In this document: positions 30,377 through 41,800 of the stretch, piece after piece | How the letters are laid out: the number at the start of each line of letters is the position of its first letter | Numbering within the stretch: position 1 is the first letter of the stretch | Assembly: GCA_022414725.1 (NCBI GenBank) | Contig: CM039466.1 | Location: 12,604,099-12,668,098, forward strand | Length of the DNA stretch: 64,000 bases | Source of the DNA: Microglena sp. YARC | Lineage: Eukaryota > Chlorophyta > Chlorophyceae > Chlamydomonadales > Chlamydomonadaceae | Reading direction: 5' to 3' | Translations under genes and position numbers: made by a program | Notes under the pieces: model-generated | What the model was told of the DNA's origin: nothing | Database searches by the model: none | Seen by the model: only the letters and a program-made list of their open reading frames with translations

Positions 30377-30904
30377 TCTATATATAGTAAAAGGCTCCTT
30401 CGTCGCCACCCGAGTGACTGATTGAGTGAAGTTAACCTATTATGTGTTGACCCAGAATAGGGAAAGGAAGTTATCAAGAAGCTGTCAAGCATAGCCCCCC
30501 AAAATAAAAAGGTCAAGCTTGTGTATACTTGAACCACATATATCATATTCCTTTTGTTACTTGTTATGCATGTTTGAGGTTGTAATGAAACAAACGCGTC
30601 TTTGTGCGTATGAAACATTACGTACCGTAGCGAGCCGTATATAACGTTGTGTGGAGGCCATGTCGAAAATGGTGAATCAAGAATATAAAACGTGTTTGTA
30701 GTTTGTTGTCGCTCACAACTTCATCATGGTTAGTACATCGAACCCGATGTCGACATAGACTGAACAGTCTTTTATTTTGCATTAGTGTGCAAAAGAAACA
30801 GCTCTACATTGCTTGGGATGAATAAGCTGAACGGCATGTTAACCCATAAGAGGTTAACCCCGCTCAATCAATCACGCTCACGGGGTGGCGACGAAGGGGC
30901 CTAA
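30377..30904 (+). mobile_element. 528-bp element with Helitron-like or TIR ends
   Basis: TCTATATATAGTAAAAGG follows an A at 30376, and CTAA precedes a T at 30905. It also has inverted repeats of about 60 bp: GGCTCCTTCGTCGCCACCC near 30395 and GGTGGCGACGAAGGGGCC near 30885. It could be a Helitron with subterminal repeats or a MITE. Confidence 0.55.
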
Positions 30905-32650
30905 TACTAAACACTCTGTGGAAATCATGAAGAAGCTATCATGTAGAAGCTGGTAAGCGGTCCAAAAAATCACAAGTGAATAAGTGAACTGTCCCGGAAC
31001 GCAAATAACTTTGATAAAATACGTACATGCCACGAAACGAGGAAGCAAGAGGTAGGCGCATCGCACGTCAAACGGGAAGACGGCATGCCATGCATGCGTA
31101 GGACGAATATGAAGTGCCCACAATATTTGGAAGGTCGGGATTACGTGCAGAGATGTGAAGGACCACTGTCTGTGATACAATCTATGCCATGAAACGAGGA
31201 AGCACGAGTTACGCGCATCGCACTAACAATGAGAAGACGGCATACCGTGCACGGTCAGTACGAACATGAAGTGATCACAATATTTCGAAGGTCGGAATCA
31301 CTCGCAGAACTGTGAAGCATCGCTGTCTGCCCATCTTTGCATGCTCACATGTTAGGTTGTACTGCACTGAATTCGTTTTCGGTAGCAAGCATCGCGTTCG
31401 GCGGCCCGCTGTGAGCAATCGTCTTGCAACACATCATGCAAATAACTGAACTGTTCTGATCCCGAAAGACTTGTGATACAATTTGTGCTACGAAACGAGA
31501 AAGCAGGAGGTTGGCGCACCGCACGTAAAATGGGAAGACGACATGCCCTGCATGCGCAGTATGAACATGAACTGCTCAAAATATTTGGAAAACCAGAATT
31601 TCTCGCAGAACTGTGAAGCATCACAGTCTATCAATCTTTGCATGCACTCTTGTTAGGTAGCACTAAGCTGAATTCTTTCCCGGTAGCAAACGAGGAATTG
31701 CGTTCATGTGTTCGCTATGAATCCACGTCATGCAAAAAAAGTCGACTCTTCCGATACCGAAAGAAATGCGATAATATCCATGCCATGAAACGAGGAGTCA
31801 CGAATTACGCGCATCGCACTAAAAACGGGAAGGAGAACTGTTGTGCCTGCGCTACACGAACACTTCAAATGTGGCACACTTTCCGAAAGTGGCACACTTT
31901 GAAATACAGCAGAACAAGGTTTCTCTCTAACATCGCAGGCTTTTGGCCAATCTTTGCATGCACCGTTTTCGAGCAGCACTGCGTTGCATTCGTTTTCGGT
32001 AGCAAACAAGGAATCGCGTATACAGTGCATGAACATGAACTACTTGTAAATATTTCGAAGGTAAAAATTACGCACAGAACTGCGAAGCACCACAGTCTGT
32101 CGATCGCTGCATGCACTCTTGTTTGGTAGCAATCAGCTTAATTCGTTTTCGGTAGCAAACAAAAAATCGCGTGCGTTCGCATGTTGCGAGTCCACGTCAT
32201 GCAAAAAAAGTCGACTCTTCCAATACCGAAAGAAACAAGATAATATGCATGCCATGAAACGAGGAGGCACGAGTTACGCGCATTACACTAAAAATGGGAA
32301 GAAGAACTGCCGTGCATGCGCAGCACGAGCTCTTCAAACCTGCGACGCGTTCCGAAATTGAAGTACATCAGAATAAGGTTTCTCTCCGGCCTCGCTGGCT
32401 TTTAACCAATCTTTGCATACGCTGTTCTTCAGCAACACTGCGCTGAATTCGTTTACGTTAGCAAACGAGGAATCGCGTCCGTCTGTTTGCTATGAATCCA
32501 CGTCATGCAAAAAAGTGGACTTCTCCGATACCGAAAGAAACGAGATAATATGCATGCCATAAAACGGGGAGGCTTGAGTTACGCGCATCGCACTAAAAAT
32601 GGCAAGAAGAACTGCCGTGCATGCGCAGCACGAGCTCTTTAGATGTGGCA
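30905..32650 (+). repeat. Diverged roughly 310-460 bp repeats with GAAACGAGGAGGCACGAG core
   Basis: The core ATGAAACGAGGAGGCACGAG with TTACGCGCATCGCACTAAAA recurs at about 31030, 31190, 31490, 31786, 32250 and 32568. CAATCTTTGCATGCACTCTT and TTCGTTTTCGGTAGCAAAC recur between these. Two open frames (31638-32129, 32119-32361) translate the same unit and have no family features. Confidence 0.75.
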
Positions 32651-32706
32651 CGCTTTTCAAAATTTGGCCCTAAACCACGCACAATCCCTCATTTCCCTTC
32701 GGTCAC

Positions 32707-34212
32707 TCGGGTATATGAGAAATCATGGTCGTGGTGGTCGTGGTGGTGTCATCATCGCGTACCCACGTGCCATGGGCGTGCGAAGTGTAACCGACTTGCA
32801 ACCGACTTTCCGTCAAACCCAACTCGCAACACCCCGCCCAGCGAAATTTTCAAATACCGAAACTGTAGATGGGCAAAGCCAAGCGCGCGCGCTCATTTCA
32901 TCCCCACGTTTGCCTCCCAAACTATGACTGCAATTTAGATCCAGAAGATCCTCTCCTCGGAGGTCATCTGCTGACCCTCGCTTTGTATGGCGCTCAGAAT
33001 AATCGTTTCAGTTCATTGCTTCTTCACGGAGCATGCGACCATGATGCATGCCAACGGTCCTAATGTACAGGAGGGCCCGCAACACAGCGAGCTTGCCTGA
33101 GCAAGGAAGACAGGGAAATAGCCAACAAGCGTCGACGTGATGCCCGCGCTGCCCGATCCGAGGAGCTACGACATGCTGGTAATCTCGCAAGGAGTTAGGA
33201 ACGACCTACCGCGCCTGAGGAGTACACAAAGCTGCTAACCAAGCCAGGCGCGATGACTAAGCTGCCCAGCCTGAGGAGTTATGCCATGCTCATAATAATA
33301 ATCAAGACTAATCAAGACTAATCGAGACTAATCAAGAATAATCAACCTTCAGATCGTGATGCTTTTTTTCTCTGTCTGCGAGCGTTGCCACCATTCATCT
33401 CACGCACGCGCAATTTGCCATGCCATCGTATCACATTCGTCGTGATTGGCATCCAGTTATTGCGATTAATTACCTTTGTCCAGATCGCCATGGCCATTCC
33501 GTCCCCCTGCACACTTTCGCGCTTGCCACGCTCATCCCATCTTTGCAAGCTCTTTTCGTTGTATATAATATGAAGTACGTTGCTGCGATTTTTGCTGCTC
33601 TGAGTTGATCGAGTATCGACTGGGGCACTGCACGAGAAGACGAAGCTGCAGGTTTGTAGCCATGCAATTGCACCAGTCCGGTGTTCTCGGGGTGATCGGA
33701 ATCTGAGCGTTTGCAATGTTGGTAGGTTCAAAGCACAGCGGGCCCCTCTTTCTGCACGATTGAATCCCACAGGGTGAAGTGAAGGGTACGAGGCAGGGAG
33801 AAGAAGATTGTTTGTGCGTGTTGTTGGTCGGGGGAGGGGAGGGTGGTGGGGGTGAGAGAAAGACAGTGTGTGTGGATGGGGTGGGGTGAGGGTAGGTAGA
33901 GGTCAGGATGGGGGGGGGGGGGGGGGGGGGGGGATGGTATGCGTGTATGACAGGGTGGGAGGCCACACCTGAAGCATAAGGGGAATAGGTAGGGAGAAGA
34001 GGTGTGTGTGTGTGGGGGGGGGGGGGGGGGGGGGGGGACAGGCAGGGCTGAGATGGCTGATATCTTGACTGTGTGTAAGGGAGAGGGGGGGGGGGGGGGG
34101 GGGGGGGGGGGAGGGGGTACAAGGGCGTTACCCGTTTTGTAACCCAGACCAGACTAGGACCCATGGCTTGGGTGGGGTGTGTGGCCACCGGCCACACGGG
34201 CTACCGTACTAG
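32707..34212 (+). mobile_element. Helitron-like element, 1.5 kb, inverted relative of 15513-16982
   Basis: The 3' end is clear: hairpin GTGGCCACCGGCCAC (34181-34195), spacer, CTAG (34209-34212), T. The 5' end is eroded near TCGGGTATATGAGAAATC. AATCATGGTCGTGG through AAGTCGGTTGCAAGTCGG-type sequence is shared inverted with 16626-16965. G-runs lie at about 33910, 34015 and 34086. Confidence 0.6.
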
Positions 34213-34955
34213 TACATACATACATAAATACATACAGTTGTATGCACGACATGGTTGTTCAAAAAGAGGGGCTAAAATGCTTGAATGCTGGTTTACCATA
34301 TGTATAATACCGGGATGCAAAACAAACCTAACCAAGAAATTCATTGGCAGGCCCTCTTCTATGGATTTGCCTCCAATTTGTTTCGCAATCTCCTATATTG
34401 AAAATCAGAGTAAGCTTTCTGAGCTACCCAGGAAAACTGTATAATCCGCTAAGTGTTGTGGGGGGCTTTGGAATTGGAAGAATTTTGCACCCTACCTCCA
34501 TACCGCCCCCCACCCCGGGCGCCCCTACATCCTACAGTGGCTCCTGCCCCCTCTGCCCTCTCTAACCCGCCCCCCCGCCCCGCTGGCCCGCTCCCCTTGA
34601 TCTCCTGGGTTTTAATATTTATAATGAAATGTTGGTAGCGAGCATTACGTGTATCCACCCCGAAATAAATGGAATTGGAATGCGATGCATCGAGCATCAG
34701 CGACAGCGAAATCCAGGGAGAAGTAAGCCACATGCGATGCATCGAGATTCGAGAATACGCACCAGCGATAATCCAGTAGTCCAGGAAGAAGTCAGCGACA
34801 GTGATATCGGAATATCTCTCGCGATCCAGCAATCAATCGTCGACTATCTATTATCCGTCATCCGCCCATCAATCCATTTATCTATCCATCCTTCCGCCCA
34901 TTCATCCAGCCATCCATCCATCAATACTTCCACCCCCATCTTTCATTCGTAAAAC
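34213..34955. other. Gene-free stretch
   Basis: I see no recognisable coding sequence. GATGCATCGAG words are repeated at 34680-34760, and an ATCCATCCATC-type microsatellite lies at about 34860-34930. Confidence 0.5.
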
Positions 34956-35490
34956 ATGGGTGCCGCGAGAGGCATGATGATGAGACGTAACCGAGCTCCT
35001 CGCTTGTTTTCCATTCCCGAACTCTTGATGGCGCGTGAACTCCAGTGCGTTTTATCGAGCTCTGTTCTACTGAAACTCCTGAAATAGCTGCCAGGAACCA
35101 TGAATAGAATGTAGCCTGCGGTTTATTCTGCAAACGATCCCAAGATTGGCTTACCTAGGCTCGCTTTTTCAACGCAGGACTCATGAGGATAAGCTTCTGG
35201 CGCACGAGCTGTTGGATGGCTATGAGAAACGAATTAAAATCCTCGAGGCGACCGACGCCGAGAAGATGAAGGAAACAATGCTGAAGGAGCTCGATAAGGA
35301 GAAGGAAAGGAGGTTTAAGGAGCTCGACAAGGAGGAGAAAAGGAGGCGTGAGGAGCTCGAGCAGCAGTTCAGGGAGGAATTTGATAAGTGTCACTTCCCC
35401 TTGCGAGATAAAGAGCAAGGCCATCGAGACGGCCAAGGAGGGGAAGGACAAGGTCGAGCAGGATATGGCGATATGGCGAGACAGTTGTAG
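34956..35490 (+). CDS. Hypothetical coding-like region, coiled-coil rich
   Basis: Two open segments are present. 34956-35087 encodes 43 residues starting MGAARGMMMRRNRAPRLF. 35146-35490 encodes about 114 residues with a charged coiled-coil stretch (AEKMKETMLKELDKEKERR, then KEEKRRREELEQQF). A CAG before GACTCATGAGG could be an acceptor. I do not recognise a family. It may be the remnant of a gene or a short two-exon gene. The charged repeat alone is weak evidence for function. Confidence 0.3.
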
Positions 35491-35980
35491 GCGGTTGTAG
35501 GGGGCCAAGACAGCAGACTCCGGGGATAGCCCCCCTTCCTCGACGGCCTCGTGAAGGGCGTCCGCGGGAGGAGGACATCCCGAGGAGGAACTCATGAAAG
35601 GGGGGGAAGGTCCGTCCTAGCCGTGGTAAGGCCAAGCCTGCCAGTGTTCAACTCATTGGGTGTTCAACTCATGGACCAAGTTCCACTTGGACTGTACTAA
35701 GGCCAAGAACATTGCCTTGGGTGTGGAGGGAGACCACTACCCCTAACATGAACTTGCTAATTGGTACCTAGTGCACTAGGGCCCCCCTGTGCCCCCTAAG
35801 TAATTATGTACGCATCCACTTTTTAGCTCCTTACCTTACGAGACTCCTCATTATTTTGGCTTGGATACCTTTAAAGGCGCACTAGTTTGTGTTAGGTTTG
35901 GCTGAAAAGCTAGTTAGGGGAGCTACCTAGAAGCTGTTGCAAGTAGCTGGAGATGATAACTACTGTATGCGCCTAAGAAA
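35491..35980. other. Non-coding stretch with M1 right end
   Basis: The sequence GGCTGAAAAGCTAGTTAGGG plus GAGCTACCTAGAAGCTG at about 35899-35945 is a partial M1 element. Nothing coding is visible. Confidence 0.5.
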
Positions 35981-35984
35981 ATTG

Positions 35985-36870
35985 CGTAAACTTTGGCGGA
36001 TGGGTCCTGCCAATTCTGGTGGGGCTTGGCGCCTAGGCAAAAACAGGAGGCCCTTGGAACTAGGGCCACCCCGCCAACATTGTGGCGGGGTTCACTTGGT
36101 GTTTGCTGGTAGAATTAACCTAGGTGGTATAATATCTACCACAACTGGCTCTGAATTTGATTGTTACATTGCTTTTCATCCAACTCTAGGCTGCTCTGAG
36201 TTTATTTTTTAGTCACACATGAATCTGGTTTGAATCGCATGGTCGATCGGCATTGAGGCTTAGCGTTTGCTGGCAAAATAAACTTTGGCGGATGGGTCCC
36301 GCCAATTCTGGTGGGGCTTGGCGCCTAGGCCAAAACAGGGAGCCCTTGGAACTAGGGCCACCCGCCAACATTGTGGCGGGGTTCACTTAGTGTTTGCTAC
36401 CTTGCTGGTAGAATTAACCTAGGTGGTATAATATATACCACAACTGGCTCTGAATTTGATTGTTACATTGCTTTTCATCCAACTCTAGGCTGCTCTGAGT
36501 TTACTTTTTAGTCACACCTGAATCTGGTTTGAATCTCACGGTCGATCGGCATTGAGGCTTAGAGTTCGCTGGCAAATAAACCTAGGTGGTTTAAAATATA
36601 CCACACCTGACTCCGAATTTGATTGTTGCATTCATTTTCATCCGACTCTGGGCTGCTTTGTGTTTCCTTTTGAGTCACACGTAAATCTGGTTTGAATCGC
36701 ACGGTAGATCGGATAATCGGCCTTGAGGCTTAGTGATTGCTAGCAGAGTAAACCTAAGTGGTATAAAATCTGTCACACCAGACTCTGAATTTGATTGTAA
36801 CATTTATTTTCATCCAACTCTGGGCTGCTCTAAGTTTCCTTTTGACTTACACCTAAATCTGGTTTGAATG
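35985..36870 (+). repeat. Tandem repeat, four diverged units of about 150-290 bp
   Basis: The shared blocks are ACCTAGGTGGTATAATAT, CTCTGAATTTGATTGTTACA, TTTTCATCCAACTCTAGGCT and GAATCTGGTTTGAATCGCA. The first two units also carry TTTGGCGGATGGGTCC and GGGGCTTGGCGCCTAGG; the later ones lack these. Confidence 0.8.
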
Positions 36871-37224
36871 AAAAAAAACAATTTAAAAAAATTCCACCAA
36901 TATGTAACTTGAGCCAATTTATGGAGCCTCTCAGTTTCGAAAAAATTGCCAACTTCAATGGCGTAAAATTATTTAAGTCGTTTTGGGGATTTGTCGCCAA
37001 CCCTATTTACGGCCATTTTCTTAGGCGCATTCGGTGCTTTATCTGTGCCTAGTTAGAGAATTGTGAGATGTCAAGCAATGTAACATGTAGATGTCAAGCC
37101 CCCCTGCCGCCGTGTAACGACGACATTATAGGCCATTAGGCCCCCCAGCCCTACGTCCTGAGGCGCAACACATTGTACAGCCTGCGTCCTGAGATACAAC
37201 CAACGCGCAACCGACCCACAAAGG
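36871..37224. other. Gene-free stretch
   Basis: No supported feature was seen in this stretch. Confidence 0.5.
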
Positions 37225-37430
37225 TAATGATAACGCCTGGTGGGGCGTGGTGTTATGGGAGCCCGTCCTACGCGGGTGGGGAGCAATCTCTTACCTCAAC
37301 TGGACAAGCTACCATCGCGGTTGACAACGACCTGCGACGCCAAGAGCGACCGAAGGGGGGATCGAACCCCCGACTCTTCATCCTCAAGCGACTTGGTCTA
37401 CCACTAGACACTAGACCAATGTACATCAAT
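37225..37430 (-). mobile_element. tRNA-derived SINE with well-preserved tRNA-like head
   Basis: On the minus strand the head reads TAGTGGTAGACC (A-box-like) and later GGGGGTTCGATCCCCC (B box and T-stem). The SINE body with AGCTTGTCCAGTTGAGG follows, then a tail ending in CCACGCCCCACCAGGCGTT. Head and tail are joined, so this is a SINE and not a free-standing tRNA. Confidence 0.7.
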
Positions 37431-38838
37431 GAAAGGGGCTAACCGACCCATAACCAACGCACAGCCTGCGTCCTGCGACACAACCAACCCACTAAAGCTG
37501 CGACCTTCAACATTGTGTTATCGACGGAGGACGCAGCGTCCTGAACAACCCTGCCCCCAATCTCAGAAAAACTCGATCTGCACAAGTAAACATTTGGAGG
37601 CCTTGGAAACTCTTGGGATTATTACAAAAATCTGTCATATTGCATCTGTCATTCTTGAACCTGAACTTGGTTACGTGGCTCCAACCTTTTCGGCTGCCCG
37701 CAGTCTTTGGCAGTAACATGTAAACAAAACTCCTTTCGTAACGACACAATTTGTGTAGACGTCATAAAATCTTTGACCTGTATGCCACCTGGCGGTGTCG
37801 TGGAATCGGTAATCTAGTTGTAGTTTGCGCTTATAAAGCTAAGCGCAGAGTTTCGAGCAGTGCAGGACTCGTATAAATCGTGACTGTGGTTGGTGACTAT
37901 ATATAAATCTTAATATCTGATCTAGGATTACGCTGGTTGGCGGTTGGTGGTTGTGTTGTATAATGTATACTGTATAACATTTATATTATTTATTTGTTTT
38001 CGTATTGCCCGTGGATTAGCCCGTTTTGTTGCTCTGTCCACCCAAATCGGTGAAGTCGGCCTTTACGTCTTCAAAGCGTCCATGGGCTGTCTGAGAAGTC
38101 ACTGGAGTCTATAGATCCCCAAGGTGACAAATTCAAGGTTCTCGAAGGGCGAACGGTCGTGTTCGCTCTGGCCGTTTGTGACGTGTTGAGGGGAGGGTCC
38201 GTTGTGTTGCAGATGCAGATTTTGAAATAACTGCCCTGGTCTAAACATGCCATCTGTTCTCTTGCTTGTCATCTGTTATCCAGAATGTTGTTAAGCAGCG
38301 TTTATATTAGTAATTAGTGAGCAGACACATAAGTGAATGGAGCTATGCACCGGTAACCAAGTTCAAGTTGCCTTTATATTACCCATGTTTACTCTGCCCG
38401 CAGACGGCGAGCAGCTTGAAAGCTGATAGGCCCTGTAATAAAAACGAAACAAAACAGCCTCAGCAGTCGTCAGGAAGCAGGATGTACCTTGTCAGCTACC
38501 TGTACTATTATTCGTTACAAACTAACATCCACGAAGATATCAAAGAAAATTTGAATGTAACATTTTTATTCACGGTACTGTACACACGCGTTCTGTGGTA
38601 CACAAACAGATTGTGATGGAGTCGGGGTGCCATCAACGCTGAATGCGACCACGTAGGTTTAGACTATCCGCTCCAAACGCATGACATCTTCGACATTTCC
38701 CACGCTGGATAACATGTTACAATCCGATCCGATCCAACCGCCTACCTCAAAACTCCCCCCCCCCCCCCCCCCCCCCCCCCCACACACACACTCTGGGTGT
38801 GGCAAAAAAAAAACTGCAGGCCTTCCTTCCTTCCATAC
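37431..38838. other. Gene-free stretch downstream of MsrB
   Basis: Nothing coding was recognised. A TTGGTTACGTGGCTCCAAC repeat lies at 37668, and an inverted relative near 38338 (GGTAACCAAGTTCAAG). A C-run lies at about 38755-38780. Confidence 0.5.
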
Positions 38839-41800
38839 TTATGCAGAGTTTTCAGGGGTGAAGGTGAGAGCAAGGCCGTTCATGCAGTAGCGAAGTCCAG
38901 TAGGCTTAGGACCATCTGCGTAAAGGAAGGGGGGTATGAGTATGGTATTACAGTTCAGGAGTAGACTGAATAGGCTTAAGGGACCTGCCGTGACAAACAA
39001 CATGTGTAAGACAGCACTACTGACCCCCCCCCCCCCCCCCACCACCACCACCACCACCACCACCACCAACTTGCACACCCACCCCCCAACCCACACAATC
39101 CACCCCTACACCCCAACCCACGCACACCCACACCAAATGCGAAGAACTTGAATTTGAATAAACTGCAGTTTTTTCAGCTTTCTGTAGGTCAAGTTGTGTA
39201 GCAAAAGTTGCGACACAAGCCTGATTTCAGGATTGTGGCGCTGCACGGCGTAGGGCGCAGGGTAAAGCGTGGGTGGGGGTTGGGGGGTAGCGCGCTGCAT
39301 TGGTGTCGCACTGAGTCATTCAATTTTCGACCCATCTCAAAACAACAACAGCAACAACAACAGTGGAATCTACTCAACCCTAATTATATGAACACGATGG
39401 CCTAGGAACTTGTCGTGTAAGTACACCACACCACACCACACCACAGTTTTCGACCCGTCGCACAACAACAACAACAACAACAATAAAAACAACAGTGGAT
39501 CCAAGTCAACCTCAAAAGACATCAACACAATGGCCTTGGCACTTCTTGTTCAACTACACCACGCCACACCATGCCACAATTTGTGACCCGTCGCACAACA
39601 ACAACAACAGTAGAATCTACTCAACCTCAAAGGCATGAACACGATGGCCTTGGCACGTGTCGTTGATGCACACTACACCACACCACGCCACAATTTTTGA
39701 CCTGTCGCACAACAACAACAACAACAACAGTGAAATCAACTCAACCTGAAAGACAAGACAACACGATGGGCTCGGCACTTTCCGTTGAACTACACCACGC
39801 CACACCACGCCACGCCACATTTTTCGACCCGTCGCACAACAACAACAACAACAACCAGTGGTATCAACTCAACCTCGAAAACAAGACAACACAATGGCCT
39901 CGGCACTTTCCGTTGAAGTACACCACGCCAAACCATGCCTCACCACACTGTTCGACCCGTCGCACAACAACAACAACAACCAGTGGTATCAACTCAAACT
40001 CATAGACAAAACAACACAATGGCCTCGGCACTTGTCGTTGAACTACATCACACCACGCTACACCACATCACACTACACCATGCCCCACCACATCACACCA
40101 CACCATGCCCCAACACATCACACCACACCTCGCCACACCACTGCTGGCAGAGGGCGGTCATCTCCTACCCCTGAGCTGAATCCCAGAATCGTGACAAACA
40201 ACAAACATTAGTCGGACAGTACCTGGACAGTACTGCCAAATGGAAAGAAATTATAATCAACTCACCCTCGAAGACATGACCAAGATGACTTTGGCACTTG
40301 TGGCAGCGGATCTCTGCAGTTGGAGTGGGTAGTGCTGTGTTGTTGTGTTGTGTAGTATGGGCTGTGTTGTGTTGTTTTTGTTGGCAGGGTTGTATGCTCG
40401 GTTGTGTGTGTTGTGTTGTGTGTGTTGTCTTGTTTTGTTGTGTTGTATGGGCTGTGTTGTTGTGTTGGCAGGGTTTATACTCAGTTGTTGTGTTGTGTGT
40501 GTTGATGTTGACTTATCGTGTTGTTGTGTTGTTGTGTTGGCAGGGTTGTATGCTCGGTTGTATGTGTTGTGTTGTGTGTGTTGTCTTGTTTTGTTGTGTT
40601 GTATGGGCTGTGTTGTTGTGTTGGCAGGGTTTATACTCAGTTGTTGTGTTGTGTGTGTTGATGTTGACTTATCGTGTTGTTGTGTTGTTGTGTTGGCAGG
40701 GTTGTATGCTCGGTTGTATGTGTTGTGTTGTGTGTGTTGTCTTGTTTTGTTGTGTTGTATGGGCTGTGTTGTTGTGTTGGCAGGGTTTTTACTCAGATGT
40801 TGTGTTCTGTGTGTTGATGTTGACTTATCGTGTTGTTGTGTTGGCAGGGTTGTATGCTCGGTTGTTTGTTTTGTGTTGTGTTTGTTGTGTTGATATTGTG
40901 TAGGAGTGAGTAGTGTTGCTGTTGTTGTGTTGTGCCGGCAGGGATGTGTGTTGGGGAGTACAAATGAAATAGTGTTTTAACGGGTTTTTGATGGATTAAA
41001 TTTGAAAGATAAAAATGTCATTTAGATTTTATAGTTATACTTTTTTCTTATTATCTCTAAGTCGCCATCGTAGTGTGGACCTCTTATATTATTAGGTGTT
41101 GGAAGTGTTTGAGAGCTCCCTCTTCTCATTCCCATAGACTTGGCCCACGATATGTGAGAATGACACAGACTTGTTGCGCTACATGACAAACAAACAAATA
41201 ATGCACCTGTCTGATGAGTACTTAGCACTGATGACAACTTTCTGTTTCACATTAAACGTGTCGATGGAGTCTACCCCATGTCATCTATTCCCTTCCCACC
41301 ACCTCACTCCCCCTCCGCCCCCATGCTTGCTGCCACTGCCTCTTCAGCCAAGTTGGCTACTAGACCCAAATCCAAATCATCAGCTGAACTGGTATTAAGT
41401 ATTATTAAGTACCTTAGAATCATAACTTGGTAATCTAGAGCCCTGGGGGGGGGGGGGGGGTCGGAGGGCCATTTATGACTAGTCAAGCCAGGCCCATGTG
41501 TCGCCATGCAGCGATGGAACAGCCAGGCGTCATCAGATACAAAGACAGTGCTGCTACCCAATAAGCTGAGAATTGTCCGAATTTTAGCCTGAAAAAGTGG
41601 AGGCACAAATAAACTACGAGACCCAAATCCAAAACACGAGCTGAATTACTTTTAATAACCTGGACATCTGAAACTGAATCAGTACTTGGACATCTAGAGT
41701 TACCTTAATCGATACGCCCATAGGTCTACCACTCAACTACATTTAACGCTATTTCTATTTTTAGCTACGCGTAGCAGCTTCTAGGCAGCTCTCTTTCAGC

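Noticed and set aside
31638..32361. Two similar Cys/Lys-rich open frames as a possible gene pair
   Set aside because: They translate a diverged non-coding repeat that also occurs in copies with stops. No start context or family features were seen.
37345..37425. A free-standing tRNA gene on the minus strand
   Set aside because: It is tRNA-like with a good B box, but fused to a SINE body and tail and with a poor anticodon stem, so it was called a SINE head.
40298..40903. 200-residue Cys/Val-rich open frames
   Set aside because: They are shadows of a TGTTGTGTTG minisatellite.
41304..41606. 100-residue minus-strand open frame ending in a possible CxxxH motif
   Set aside because: It has no splice-compatible join to MsrB and no family signature. 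At most it contains a decayed exon scrap, noted separately.
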